64,000 nt of DNA from an uncultured Lachnospiraceae bacterium (GTDB lineage Bacteria > Bacillota > Clostridia > Lachnospirales > Lachnospiraceae), in assembly GCA_947178145.1 (NCBI GenBank), contig CAMWXE010000005.1, forward strand, positions 36,971-100,970. Reading direction: 5' to 3'. The translations under genes were made by a program, and so were the position numbers. Positions 26,163 to 34,982 of this stretch are shown piece after piece. Position 1 is the stretch's first letter, and each line of letters starts with the position of its first letter. The notes under the pieces are model-generated. The model worked only from the letters and a program-made list of their open reading frames with translations. It made no database searches and was not told where the DNA came from.

Positions 26163-26393
26163 ATGGGAAATATAGAGAATTCGGCTTATTTGATAGGAAC
26201 GGTTGTTGGTGCACTTTTTGCGGGGGCGCTTATTGGACTCATTCCATTTTTTCTGGGCAGGAAATGGGGGAAACAGCGATTGGGTACAGTTGGCCTGGTA
26301 GTCTGCATCTTGTGCAATTTCCTTTTAGGAATATGGTTATCCATCCCGGCCTGTCTTATCATTATAGTCGTAATGCTGCTGACACGTAAATAG
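26163..26393 (+). CDS. Small membrane protein with two helices
   Basis: A 76-residue hydrophobic protein not recognised as a named family. Two membrane segments are visible (about residues 8-31 and 41-72) joined by a short basic loop GRKWGKQR, which suggests a cytoplasmic loop by the positive-inside rule. It starts 35 bp after the Cmk-like gene and is followed by a strong terminator, so the two form an operon. Function unknown. Confidence 0.65.
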   Translation: MGNIENSAYLIGTVVGALFAGALIGLIPFFLGRKWGKQRLGTVGLVVCILCNFLLGIWLSIPACLIIIVVMLLTRK

Positions 26394-26415
26394 ATGTATA
26401 AGACGTGCAAAACAG

Positions 26416-26464
26416 AAAATGCGTGCAAACATGCTAAGAACAGCATGTTATGCACGCATTTTTT
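26416..26464 (+). terminator. Strong terminator after the small membrane protein
   Basis: A stem of about 17 bp (AAAATGCGTGCAAACATGCT with AGCATGTTATGCACGCATT, one bulge), a 6-nt loop and a run of T residues. Confidence 0.85.
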
Positions 26465-26474
26465 ATGAACCACT

Positions 26475-26665
26475 TTAGGAACTGTAGGAAAATAACTGAC
26501 GCATCTTGACTTGTCTATTTCTCCGATATCAAATTGCTAAAGCAATTGCACAAAAAGCCTCGCCGTAGCCCACTACGCCTACGTTTTTTGTACCATTACG
26601 AAGTAATTTACTCTCGAAGAAATATCCTGCGCAATCTGCATCAGTTATTTTTCTACAGTTCCTTA
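26475..26665. repeat. MITE-like hairpin element, copy 2 (191 bp)
   Basis: Terminal inverted repeats of 29 bp match at 26 positions: 26475-26503 (starting TTAGGAACTGTAGG) and 26637-26665 (ending CAGTTCCTTA). It shares the outer TTAGGAACTGT and AATAACT blocks, the inner TTGACTTGTCTA and a CCTACGCCTACG-like segment with the element at 991-1174, so both belong to one family. No coding capacity. It fills most of the gap between the small membrane protein and the histidine kinase gene, and its sequence explains short reading frames there. Confidence 0.75.
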
Positions 26666-26837
26666 TTGAAGGTGCTGGCACATCCTCCTTCATATCTGCT
26701 AAGAACGATAAAGCGCAGCAATCGTCTCAGTTGGCTCAATTGGTATTGCCTTTCCTTCACTTGTATACATTTTTACATGAACTTCGGCAATAAAGAAGTT
26801 CTATATTATAAAAATGGTATATTCGGTTTATTTCATG

Positions 26838-28172
26838 TCATGTACGGTCTGGATGACAATCAACAATTGGCAGCATAATGGAAATGTCAAAGACTGTGCC
26901 CTTGATTTCAATATCCATTATCCCATTTTCTTTTTGCACAATTTTATTTACGTTCTTAAGACCGGTTCCCCAATCTTTCATCCCAAAATCCTCCTGTCCT
27001 ATATCAGATGCCGCTGCATTTTTTACATTAATGATTAAATTTCTTTTTACGGTCTCTGCCTGGACAAGGATATATTTTTCTTCTGAAACATCTGCGGCTT
27101 TTACGGCATTATCAAGTATATTGCCCCATATAATGCATAAATCATATTCATCAATCATAAGCGGTTTTGAAATGTTTACGTTACAGTCAAACTTTATATT
27201 TTTCTGTATGGCCGTTTGTTTTTTTGTATTGACAATGGCATTTACTACACTGTTTCCTGTTTCTATATCTTCTTCAATCATTCCTGCATTGTAAATTTTT
27301 GATAAATATTTTTTTAGCTTATCCCATTCTTCATGCTCTACAAGAGCAGACAGGCTTATTAAATGATTTTTTAGATCATGTCTTACATGTGCCTGTTTCT
27401 TGTATTGCTCTAATATTTCTTTATAGCGGTTGATTTCCATTTTATGAAGATTATCTATTGTAAGATACTCAATCAGCCTGTTCATGCCAAACAACAGCGA
27501 TATACATATTATCATGCACAGCACAGACAAAACAAGAACCTCTATATGTGTCAAAACTTCGTTGTAAGTAGTATTCCAATACCTCGCCCCTCTGCCGTCT
27601 GAAACCATGACAACTCCCTGCGTAATTCCAAAAACGCACGCATCTATCAAAATCAGCAGCAGGCATGAAACAGAGAACAGAATTTTACCACTTCCATGCA
27701 GAAAATTTCCCTCTGCAAGTTTCGTCCTGCAAAAAAGCAAATACACACAAACTGCGGTTATTGTAAAGGAAAGTATTGCAGTCAAATACTCGTATTCTCT
27801 CTCAAATAGAAAAGGTTTATTATTTGAGAAAATGATATTACAAATTGACAATACAGATCCCGTACCATTCCATGCAAATTCCCAAACAGCAGCAAAGACA
27901 CTTGAAAAGCCTAATTTTTCCCATCTGTTTCCACGAAATAGTTTAAAAAAGAATAGCATAAGCAATGTCTGTTGTACAATGGCTCTAACCATATAATTGT
28001 TTGTCAGCCAAATTTCCATAATAGTTAGTAATCCCAAAAAGTAAATATATTGACTTGCTATAGCCTCTCTTTTCCGAAAAAACATACTGCCCAATTTACC
28101 CAGACCTATGAACCATATCATATGTATGACTATATCCAAAACAAATAACACATCTATTTCAACACTCATCAT
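26838..28172 (-). CDS. AgrC-like sensor histidine kinase (GHKL ATPase)
   Basis: A 444-residue membrane sensor kinase of the peptide-sensing type. About six hydrophobic segments fill residues 8-230. The dimerization region contains the H-box HVRHDLKNH with likely phospho-acceptor His265, followed by a GHKL ATPase domain (about 330-440) with N-box ILDNAVKAA and G-box DWGTGLKNV. It overlaps the response-regulator gene by 4 nt (ATGA), so translation is coupled. Relatives sense small peptides made by AgrB/AgrD-type genes, but none is visible nearby, so the signal may come from elsewhere. Confidence 0.92.
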   Translation of the reverse strand: MMSVEIDVLFVLDIVIHMIWFIGLGKLGSMFFRKREAIASQYIYFLGLLTIMEIWLTNNYMVRAIVQQTLLMLFFFKLFRGNRWEKLGFSSVFAAVWEFAWNGTGSVLSICNIIFSNNKPFLFEREYEYLTAILSFTITAVCVYLLFCRTKLAEGNFLHGSGKILFSVSCLLLILIDACVFGITQGVVMVSDGRGARYWNTTYNEVLTHIEVLVLSVLCMIICISLLFGMNRLIEYLTIDNLHKMEINRYKEILEQYKKQAHVRHDLKNHLISLSALVEHEEWDKLKKYLSKIYNAGMIEEDIETGNSVVNAIVNTKKQTAIQKNIKFDCNVNISKPLMIDEYDLCIIWGNILDNAVKAADVSEEKYILVQAETVKRNLIINVKNAAASDIGQEDFGMKDWGTGLKNVNKIVQKENGIMDIEIKGTVFDISIMLPIVDCHPDRT

Positions 28173-28888
28173 ATAATACCGCCTTTTACTTTCATATATG
28201 ATAAGATTACTTTTTGGAAATCTTCATACCGTCTTTTTGCCAACATAATTTTTTCCCCGTTTTCCAAACGCACTTCGGTCTTATGAAACGCATCAACATA
28301 ATTCAGATTTACCAAAAAACACTTGTGACATCTAAAAAAAGATTTATCTGATAATTTATCTTCTAAAACACCTATTTGTTCATAAGTTTCTAATGTTCCT
28401 TCATTACAATGAATTTTAGCAATCCTGCCTGCCGACTCAATATATAAAATGTCTTTCAAAAATACTTTTTTCGTCTGACGGTCTGCAGATAAGATTAAAA
28501 AATCTGTATTTGCATCAATTCGTATTCTTTTTGTGGCTTTTTCCAGAACATAACTCAGCTTATCTTTCTGTATCGGCTTTAGCAGATATTGAAAGGCTTC
28601 CACATCAAATGCTTCAAAAACATATTCCCTTGCTGATGTAATAAAGACGATAAGGCTTTGTTTTCCCTGTTTCCTCATTTCTTTTGCTAATTCCATGCCG
28701 CTTATTTCAGGCATTTTAATGTCAAGAAAAATAATATCAAAGCTTTCTTTGCGCTGAATCAATTCCATGCCGCTAAAAAATTTTTTTATAACAAAATCCA
28801 TATTAGATTGTTTCAGTATGGTTTCAATCTGTTTTGCAATATCAGCACACTCTATCGGCATATCATCACATACTGCTATTAGTAACAA
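28169..28888 (-). CDS. LytTR-family response regulator (AgrA-like)
   Basis: A 239-residue regulator with a receiver domain (about 1-120; acidic pair in AVCDD, phospho-acceptor Asp in IIFLDIKMPEISG, Lys in YLLKPI) and a LytTR DNA-binding domain (about 135-235, with FFRCHKCFLVNL). The TTG at 28888 is chosen because AAAGGAGGG ends seven bases upstream in the transcript; the longer ATG/GTG extension would run through this ribosome site and is not family-like. It is the first gene of the operon with the kinase. Confidence 0.9.
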   Translation of the reverse strand: MLLIAVCDDMPIECADIAKQIETILKQSNMDFVIKKFFSGMELIQRKESFDIIFLDIKMPEISGMELAKEMRKQGKQSLIVFITSAREYVFEAFDVEAFQYLLKPIQKDKLSYVLEKATKRIRIDANTDFLILSADRQTKKVFLKDILYIESAGRIAKIHCNEGTLETYEQIGVLEDKLSDKSFFRCHKCFLVNLNYVDAFHKTEVRLENGEKIMLAKRRYEDFQKVILSYMKVKGGII

Positions 28889-29120
28889 TTTTAACCCTCC
28901 TTTACAAATCCAGATAGCCATGAGCAAAACATACACTGTATCGATTACAGTATAACACTTTTGGTTCACAGAATAAAGAAAAGGATAAAATGGGCTGAAA
29001 CTTCAGGTAAATAGAGGACTGGCTTATTTTTTAACCAGTCACCTGACAGCAGTTCGTTACATAAAATAAAGAGAAAGGAGCGATTCCGTACAGGTCCGCA
29101 TAGCGGTAAGCGCAATGTTG

Positions 29121-29138
29121 AGGAACTGTAGGAAAATA
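29121..29138. repeat. Solo 18-bp end of the MITE family
   Basis: AGGAACTGTAGGAAAATA is identical to the outer end of the element at 26475-26665. No matching partner end was found within several hundred bases. It lies immediately before the ribosome-binding site of the superoxide dismutase gene and may be the remnant of a decayed or excised copy. Confidence 0.5.
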
Positions 29139-29158
29139 TATTGGAGGTTTGTGTCCTT

Positions 29159-29641
29159 ATGGCAGATATTACCCCGGGAATGATTTTTACAGATACATTG
29201 AGAAACGGAAAACCAGATGCGTTGGCATGGATTCGCGGAAATGCGCAAAATCCGCAGCTGAGCGGTGTTGTCAAGTTTTATACGACACCGTATTCTGGTG
29301 TGCTGGTTGAGGCGGAGATCTTTGGACTGCCCAACATTTCGACACAGTTTTCATCGGATTTTTATGCGATGCACATACACGAGAAAGGGGACTGTACGAT
29401 GCCCTTTGATCAGACAGGAAATCACTATAATCCAACCAATGAGCCGCATCCAGACCATGCGGGCGATATGCTGCCGCTCATGGGAAATCAGGGATACGCA
29501 TGGCTTGCATTTTATGATAAAAGGTTCACAATACCCGAGATTATGGGAAGAAGTGTCATTATTCACAAAATGCCGGATGATTTCAAAACGCAGCCGTCAG
29601 GAGATGCCGGCGAGAAGATTGGCTGCGGCGTGATACGGTAA
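29159..29641 (+). CDS. sodC: Cytosolic-type Cu/Zn superoxide dismutase
   Basis: A 160-residue superoxide dismutase-family protein with all expected metal ligands: His72 and His74 (MHIHEKGDC), His89, His97, His100 and Asp103 (NHYNPTNEPHPDHAGD), and His136 (SVIIHKMPDD). Cys79 and Cys156 fit the conserved disulfide. No signal peptide or lipobox is present, unlike most bacterial SodC proteins, so it is either cytoplasmic or exported in another way. GGAGG at 29143-29147 lies 11 bases before the ATG. It is probably for superoxide removal in an anaerobe during oxygen exposure; enzymatic activity is inferred from ligands. Confidence 0.88.
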   Translation: MADITPGMIFTDTLRNGKPDALAWIRGNAQNPQLSGVVKFYTTPYSGVLVEAEIFGLPNISTQFSSDFYAMHIHEKGDCTMPFDQTGNHYNPTNEPHPDHAGDMLPLMGNQGYAWLAFYDKRFTIPEIMGRSVIIHKMPDDFKTQPSGDAGEKIGCGVIR

Positions 29642-29750
29642 AGTGGTTTCAAGGCAGATCCGTATGAAAAACCTCTTGATGGTTTCTGTGTGAAAGAGTA
29701 CAATTGCATTGATAGGATGTAGATAGCAGAGCCTTAGAGAGGAGATAGCA

Positions 29751-30398
29751 ATGACAGCAAAACAGTATGTAAAGGAAGTGGGAAGGCTGTTAAAATGCCG
29801 CGCGGCAAGGAAGAGGGAAGTCAAGAGACAGCTGTTGTCGGAGATCGATCGTGCAGTTTCTGGTGGGGAAGCTTTGGAGGACGTGCTGGAGCGCATGGGG
29901 ATACCATGGGATTATGCGAACCAGTACAATGACAACTTTGACAAGGCAGAGTGGAAGGCGGCAAGGCGCGAGAAGCGATTGAAGATATGGGGGACCGTTC
30001 TGCTTGCCGCAGCTGCATTATTGACGGCTTTATATTGGAAGCTGCCCAAGTGGAGCGATATCAGTGAGAGCACAATGTTTGATGAGGAACAGCTCAAAGT
30101 GCAGGCGGAGGAGATCATACGACTTTATGGGGCGAATGATTTTCAGGCAGTCAATGCGCGCGTAAATGAAGAGATGCGGCAGATCTTGAGTGAGGAGACA
30201 CTTCAGCTAACGAAATCTCAGATGAAGGAGGCGTTTGGAGAGCCGCTCTCCTTTGAAACGATCTATGTGTCAGAGGCGGAGCAGAGCGGTAGATTGTATG
30301 CAATGATTCAGATCCACGTATCGTATTCAGATCGAAACGTGGCTTATACCATAACGTTTGACGATGAAATGAACATCGCAGGATTTCATGTGAAATAA
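29751..30398 (+). CDS. HAAS-like N-terminus plus DUF3887-like membrane-anchored protein
   Basis: A 215-residue protein. The N-terminal helical part (about 1-60, MTAKQYVKEVGRLLKC) resembles the HAAS/DUF1700 helical domain often partnered with PadR regulators. One membrane helix follows (about 78-98), then a C-terminal domain (about 115-214) similar to DUF3887. The assignment rests on general resemblance, not on motifs with known function. AGAGGAGATAG lies upstream of the ATG. The heparinase-like gene begins 20 bp on, so they are probably co-transcribed. The role is unknown. Confidence 0.7.
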   Translation: MTAKQYVKEVGRLLKCRAARKREVKRQLLSEIDRAVSGGEALEDVLERMGIPWDYANQYNDNFDKAEWKAARREKRLKIWGTVLLAAAALLTALYWKLPKWSDISESTMFDEEQLKVQAEEIIRLYGANDFQAVNARVNEEMRQILSEETLQLTKSQMKEAFGEPLSFETIYVSEAEQSGRLYAMIQIHVSYSDRNVAYTITFDDEMNIAGFHVK

Positions 30399-30418
30399 CA
30401 GGAATACAGGAGGCCATC

Positions 30419-32425
30419 ATGAAACAAGCGCAGGAACAATATATAAAATCGCTGTATATGCAGATTGAGCAAGCGGAACAGCAAATGCGGGACAAGCCGA
30501 TGCCAAAGCTCACGAGAGAAGATTTTTTTCTGTTTCATGAGACAGGAAATCGTCTTGTATATGAAAATGAGTATTTTGGAAGAAGAAAGTATCTGACAGT
30601 GTATGCCATATTGGCATTGTGGAGCGAGGAGCTCTCACAGAAGGGGATTATTGACGAACAAGTGGAAACTTCAGCAGTGGAAGCATATATAAAACGTCTG
30701 GGAGATATTCTGATCAGCATCTGTTGTGAGGAGCCGTTTTGGGCGCTTCCAGCGCATGTGGATTTTGCACAGATCGACCAGCCAGAGACTGCGCTCACGA
30801 TCGATTTGTTTGCAGCGGAGACTGCACAGGCGTTGTCGGAGATTGTCCTGCGTTTATATGGCAAGCTTTCGCGTGAGATTGTGATATGTGTGGCACGCGA
30901 GGTAACGAGGAGGGTGCTGCAGCCCTTTGCGGCGTCGCAGGTTCCCTACAGCTGGTGGGAGACGGACCGCTGCAATTGGTCCGCAGTCTGTGCAGGCGCT
31001 ATCGGTATGACTGCCATCAATATCGACGCGCTAAATCGCAGAATAATGGCAGACCATACGTTTGATCATCGGGAGAAGGACTGTTTGACCGCATGGAACG
31101 TCCAGCAGTACTGTGACTGCTGCAGACAGCTGCCTGACAATTGGAAGACAGATTGCCTGAAAAGAGTTTGTGACGCACTCCGATGCTATCTGGATGGTAT
31201 GGAGGACGACGGTGCGTGTACAGAAGGATTGGGCTACTACAATTACGGTATGTCCTTCTATACAGCATTTGCGGAGGAATACGGTATGGATGACAGCCGT
31301 TCGCAGGAAACGAATCAATTGATGTATCAGGAAAAATGTGAGCAGATTGCGCTGTTCCAGCAAAAATGTTATTTCACAAGCCGCTTTGGAAAGGGAATCA
31401 GTATCAGCTTTTCGGATGGCAGTAAACAGGAGTCATTTCTGCCTGGATTGACTGCATATCTAAAACACTGTTATCCTCAGGTGCAGACACCGGACGAGAC
31501 GCTTGCGCGTCCTTTTGACGAAGATGCCTGCTACCGTTATCTCACAAATGAGCGAAATATCGGCTGGCTTATGAAATATGCTGACAACAATAAAGATACC
31601 AATACTGGTTCAGATATAGATGAGAGTGCAATGGAAGATGACAGGACAAAGGAGGAACCAGCACAGCGATGCGTGGACAAGCAGACGATATACCTGCTGC
31701 CAGCAGCGCAGTGGCTTGTCTGTCAGGACATGAATGGAAACGGATATGCCGCAAAGGGCGGCAATAATAACGAAAATCATAATCATAACGATATCGGACA
31801 TTTTCTGTGTGTTTATAATGGGGAGATGCTGCTCACGGATCTTGGCGCAGGGGAATATACGAAAGATTATTTTAGTGACAAGAGATATGGTATTCTGTGT
31901 AACCGCTCATTTGGCCATTCCGTACCGATTATTAATGGCATGGAGCAGTGTGCAGGGGAGGAATATTGTGCTGACGGTTTTGACTGGAATGAAATGGAGA
32001 ATGCGCTGACAATATCGTTTGCAAATGCATACGCAGAAGGCAGTTTGGAAAAACTGGTGCGTCGTATAGAACTGTGCAATCTGACGAGCGAAGAAATCGG
32101 ACAGCAGAAAAAAATGCAGATACTGCTGCACGACACTTTTGTGACGAACGAAAGTACGATGTCCATCGCAGAGAATATCGTCACAGAGTATGAGCCAACG
32201 GTCCATAACGGCGTGGTATGGGTGAAAGGCCTGCATGGACAGTGCAGTATCAAAGTAGAGAACGGTAGTGGCAACATGATAAAAATAATTCCCTGTGAGC
32301 ACAGTGATCATGCGGGAAACAGACAGACAGTGTATCGTATTGTCTGGAATATCAGCGTTGAAAAGTCTGCCTGTGTGAGCTGTAAGATGTGGATAACTTT
32401 CTGCGATAGGGATGTCAACAGATAA
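30419..32425 (+). CDS. Heparinase II/III-family protein, cytoplasmic
   Basis: A 668-residue protein. The N-terminal two thirds are helical, like the alpha/alpha toroid of polysaccharide lyases. The C-terminal third contains the heparinase II/III hallmark NENHNHNDIGHF followed by GHSVPIINGMEQ, where the His residues include likely catalytic ones. No signal peptide is seen, so it probably acts on imported oligosaccharides. Residues about 375-415 are an acidic insert between the two domains. AGGAGG before the ATG gives a clear start. The polysaccharide substrate is not predictable; no transporter lies next to it. Confidence 0.78.
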   Translation: MKQAQEQYIKSLYMQIEQAEQQMRDKPMPKLTREDFFLFHETGNRLVYENEYFGRRKYLTVYAILALWSEELSQKGIIDEQVETSAVEAYIKRLGDILISICCEEPFWALPAHVDFAQIDQPETALTIDLFAAETAQALSEIVLRLYGKLSREIVICVAREVTRRVLQPFAASQVPYSWWETDRCNWSAVCAGAIGMTAINIDALNRRIMADHTFDHREKDCLTAWNVQQYCDCCRQLPDNWKTDCLKRVCDALRCYLDGMEDDGACTEGLGYYNYGMSFYTAFAEEYGMDDSRSQETNQLMYQEKCEQIALFQQKCYFTSRFGKGISISFSDGSKQESFLPGLTAYLKHCYPQVQTPDETLARPFDEDACYRYLTNERNIGWLMKYADNNKDTNTGSDIDESAMEDDRTKEEPAQRCVDKQTIYLLPAAQWLVCQDMNGNGYAAKGGNNNENHNHNDIGHFLCVYNGEMLLTDLGAGEYTKDYFSDKRYGILCNRSFGHSVPIINGMEQCAGEEYCADGFDWNEMENALTISFANAYAEGSLEKLVRRIELCNLTSEEIGQQKKMQILLHDTFVTNESTMSIAENIVTEYEPTVHNGVVWVKGLHGQCSIKVENGSGNMIKIIPCEHSDHAGNRQTVYRIVWNISVEKSACVSCKMWITFCDRDVNR

Positions 32426-32605
32426 TATCCACATATTTATGCACAATATCCACAAAAATACATAGAAGAAAGCCTTTGTAAATATCTAAAAATGTATAAA
32501 AATTGAAAAAAATAGGATTTTTATAAGAAAAAAGCAGTATGACTCAGGGGGGGAACACATTAATATAAGCGGTTGAATTTACGTCAAAAAATAATAAATA
32601 TGCTA

Positions 32606-32634
32606 TTGTTTTCTGATGGCAAAAGAGCTATTAT
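32606..32634 (+). promoter_or_regulatory. Predicted sigma-A promoter for galE
   Basis: TTGTTT (32606-32611) and TATTAT (32629-32634) are separated by 17 bp in an AT-rich gap of about 275 bp, giving a leader of about 60 nt before galE. Confidence 0.5.
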
Positions 32635-32702
32635 AAAAGTTAGAAATAGTATACAGTACAAGAAAAGGAATCCTAAAATAAAGCGAAAACGGAGGTAGCA
32701 GT

Positions 32703-33719
32703 ATGGCAATTTTAGTTACAGGTGGAGCTGGATTTATTGGCAGCCACACAGTTGTGGAACTTCAGAATGCAGGGCATGATGTGGTCGTGGTGGACAACTT
32801 ATCCAACGCGAGTGTCAAATCTTTACAGCGAGTGGAAAAGATCACAGGGAGACCAGTTACATTTTATAAGGCGGACATTCTTGACAGGGAAGCACTGGAG
32901 CAGATTTTTGATGAGCAGCAGATTGATTCCTGCATCCATTTTGCAGGTTTAAAGGCAGTTGGAGAGTCTGTTCAAAAGCCGTGGGAGTATTATAATAACA
33001 ATATTGCAGGTACACTGACACTTGTAGATGTGATGAGAAAACACGGATGCAAGAACATTATCTTTTCATCCTCCGCTACAGTATACGGAGATCCTGCATT
33101 TATTCCAATCACAGAGGAGTGCCCGAAGGGACAATGTACCAACCCGTACGGCTGGACAAAGTCAATGCTGGAGCAGATTTTGAGTGACATGCAGAAGGCT
33201 GATCCGGAGTGGAATGTGATTCTTCTTCGTTACTTTAATCCGATTGGAGCACATCAGAGTGGAACGATGGGTGAGAATCCCAACGGAATCCCCAATAATC
33301 TGATGCCATATATCACACAGGTGGCTGTGGGCAAGCTTGAGAAGCTCGGTGTATTTGGAAATGATTATGATACACATGATGGAACCGGCGTCAGGGATTA
33401 TATCCATGTTGTGGACCTTGCGATAGGGCATGTGAAGGCATTGAAGAAGATTGAGGAGAAGGCAGGACTCTGCATCTATAATCTTGGTACAGGAACTGGC
33501 TACAGCGTGCTTGACATTGTAAAGAACTTCGAGGAAGCGACGGGTGTGAAGATTCCATATGAGATCAAAGCAAGGCGTGCCGGTGATATTGCGACCTGCT
33601 ATGCAGATGCCACAAAGGCGAAGGAAGAACTCGGCTGGACCGCACAGTTTGGCATTAAGGAGATGTGTGCAGATAGCTGGAGATGGCAGTCTAATAATCC
33701 GAATGGATATGAGGAATAG
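32703..33719 (+). CDS. galE: UDP-glucose 4-epimerase GalE
   Basis: A 338-residue NAD-dependent short-chain dehydrogenase-like epimerase interconverting UDP-glucose and UDP-galactose. The nucleotide loop is GGAGFIGSH at the N-terminus. The catalytic Ser and Tyr sit in FSSSATVYG and NPYGWTK (YxxxK), and the family block [12 protein letters not shown] follows. Length is standard. It is probably monocistronic, with a predicted promoter at 32606 and a terminator right after the stop. It supports galactose use and surface-polysaccharide synthesis. Confidence 0.97.
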   Translation: MAILVTGGAGFIGSHTVVELQNAGHDVVVVDNLSNASVKSLQRVEKITGRPVTFYKADILDREALEQIFDEQQIDSCIHFAGLKAVGESVQKPWEYYNNNIAGTLTLVDVMRKHGCKNIIFSSSATVYGDPAFIPITEECPKGQCTNPYGWTKSMLEQILSDMQKADPEWNVILLRYFNPIGAHQSGTMGENPNGIPNNLMPYITQVAVGKLEKLGVFGNDYDTHDGTGVRDYIHVVDLAIGHVKALKKIEEKAGLCIYNLGTGTGYSVLDIVKNFEEATGVKIPYEIKARRAGDIATCYADATKAKEELGWTAQFGIKEMCADSWRWQSNNPNGYEE

Positions 33720-33729
33720 ATACTGGAGA

Positions 33730-33762
33730 TAAAAATACCACAGCATACGCTGTGGTATTTTT
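33730..33762. terminator. Bidirectional terminator between galE and prs
   Basis: A perfect stem of about 13 bp (AAAATACCACAGC with GCTGTGGTATTTT, loop ATAC) has T-rich sequence on both strands. It overlaps the stop of the converging prs gene and can end both transcripts. Confidence 0.88.
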
Positions 33763-34948
33763 ATCGAAACTCACCATTTTTGTAGCGATTGATATAACTG
33801 TGAATTCTGTCATTGGGGTTCAGTAAATCACTGATGGATGAGTCATGATTCAATGTATCAATAATATATGCGATATATTTGCTCATGTCGCAGCTGATAT
33901 ACCATTCTTTTTCAAGCAGCTCTGGCTTTTGATAAATGAGGTTTGTGGTCAGAACTTTGCTGATCAGTCCCTGCTCATGCGCCTGGTCAAATATTTCGAG
34001 ACCAGCAGTGAAAAGACCAAATGTGGCAGCGGCAAAAATGCGTTTTGCGTTGCGTTTTTTGAGGTCAGCCGCAACTTCGAGCATACTTTCGCCGGAGGAG
34101 ATCATATCGTCTACAACAATGACATCTTTTCCTTCCACACTGCTTCCGAGAAATTCATGCGCCACGATGGGATTGCGTCCATTCACGATTTTGGTGTAGT
34201 CCCGTCTTTTATAGAACATTCCCATATCAAGCCCCATCACGTTTGCCATATAGATCGCGCGGCTCATTCCGCCTTCGTCAGGACTGATGATCATCATGTG
34301 ATCGGCGTCGATTGTGAGGTCAGGAACATTGTTCAGCAGTCCTTTGATAAACTGGTAGGTCGGCGATACCGTCTCAAATCCATGCAAGGGAATTGCATTT
34401 TGTACACGCGGGTCGTGCGCGTCAAAAGTGATGATGTTGTCTACCCCCATGCTGACCATCTCTTGAAGCGCCAGCGCACAGTCAAGGGATTCCCTGGAAC
34501 TGCGCTTGTGCTGACGACTCTCGTACAGATAGGGCATGATCACTGTGATACGCCGCGATTTCCCGCCGATAGCAGCAATGATCCGCTTTAAATCCTGATA
34601 ATGGTCGTCGGGAGACATATGGTTGTCCTCACCGCAGAGAGAGTATGTCAGGCTGTAGTTTGTGACATCCACCAACAGATAAATGTCGTCGCCGCGCACC
34701 GACTCTAAGATTTCACCTTTTGCCTCACCAGTTCCAAAGCGTGGCACGCGTGTCTTTATAATATAGGAATCGCGCTGATAACCGGCAAAGGCAAGAGAGT
34801 CCTTGTGTTCACTCTCGCGTTCGGCTCTCCACTTGACAAGATATTTGTCAACCTTGTCTCCGAGCTCCTTGCAGCCACTTAAAGGAATGATGCCTAACGA
34901 ACCTACAGGTATTGAATTGAGATTTCTTTTTTCCTCACGAACTGGCAT
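33761..34948 (-). CDS. prs: Ribose-phosphate pyrophosphokinase (PRPP synthetase), long form
   Basis: Makes PRPP from ribose-5-phosphate and ATP for nucleotide, His and Trp synthesis. The protein has 395 residues against the usual 310-320, with a longer N-terminus and insertions, a form common in Lachnospiraceae. The catalytic flexible-loop and metal site are seen as KRSSRESLD and FDAHDPRVQ, and the PRPP-binding loop as VVDDMISSGESM. It is last in the minus-strand run dnaD-dnaI-prs, 34 bp after dnaI. Confidence 0.92.
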   Translation of the reverse strand: MPVREEKRNLNSIPVGSLGIIPLSGCKELGDKVDKYLVKWRAERESEHKDSLAFAGYQRDSYIIKTRVPRFGTGEAKGEILESVRGDDIYLLVDVTNYSLTYSLCGEDNHMSPDDHYQDLKRIIAAIGGKSRRITVIMPYLYESRQHKRSSRESLDCALALQEMVSMGVDNIITFDAHDPRVQNAIPLHGFETVSPTYQFIKGLLNNVPDLTIDADHMMIISPDEGGMSRAIYMANVMGLDMGMFYKRRDYTKIVNGRNPIVAHEFLGSSVEGKDVIVVDDMISSGESMLEVAADLKKRNAKRIFAAATFGLFTAGLEIFDQAHEQGLISKVLTTNLIYQKPELLEKEWYISCDMSKYIAYIIDTLNHDSSISDLLNPNDRIHSYINRYKNGEFR

Positions 34949-34982
34949 TGAAAAACCCTCGCTTTCTATATTAAATACATTG

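Noticed and set aside
26534..26878. 114-residue plus-strand open frame
   Set aside because: Begins inside the MITE-like element at 26475-26665 and runs into the kinase gene on the other strand; no ribosome site or family.
33845..34591. 248-residue plus-strand open frame
   Set aside because: Lies wholly antisense within prs, which has full family motifs; no ribosome site or family similarity.
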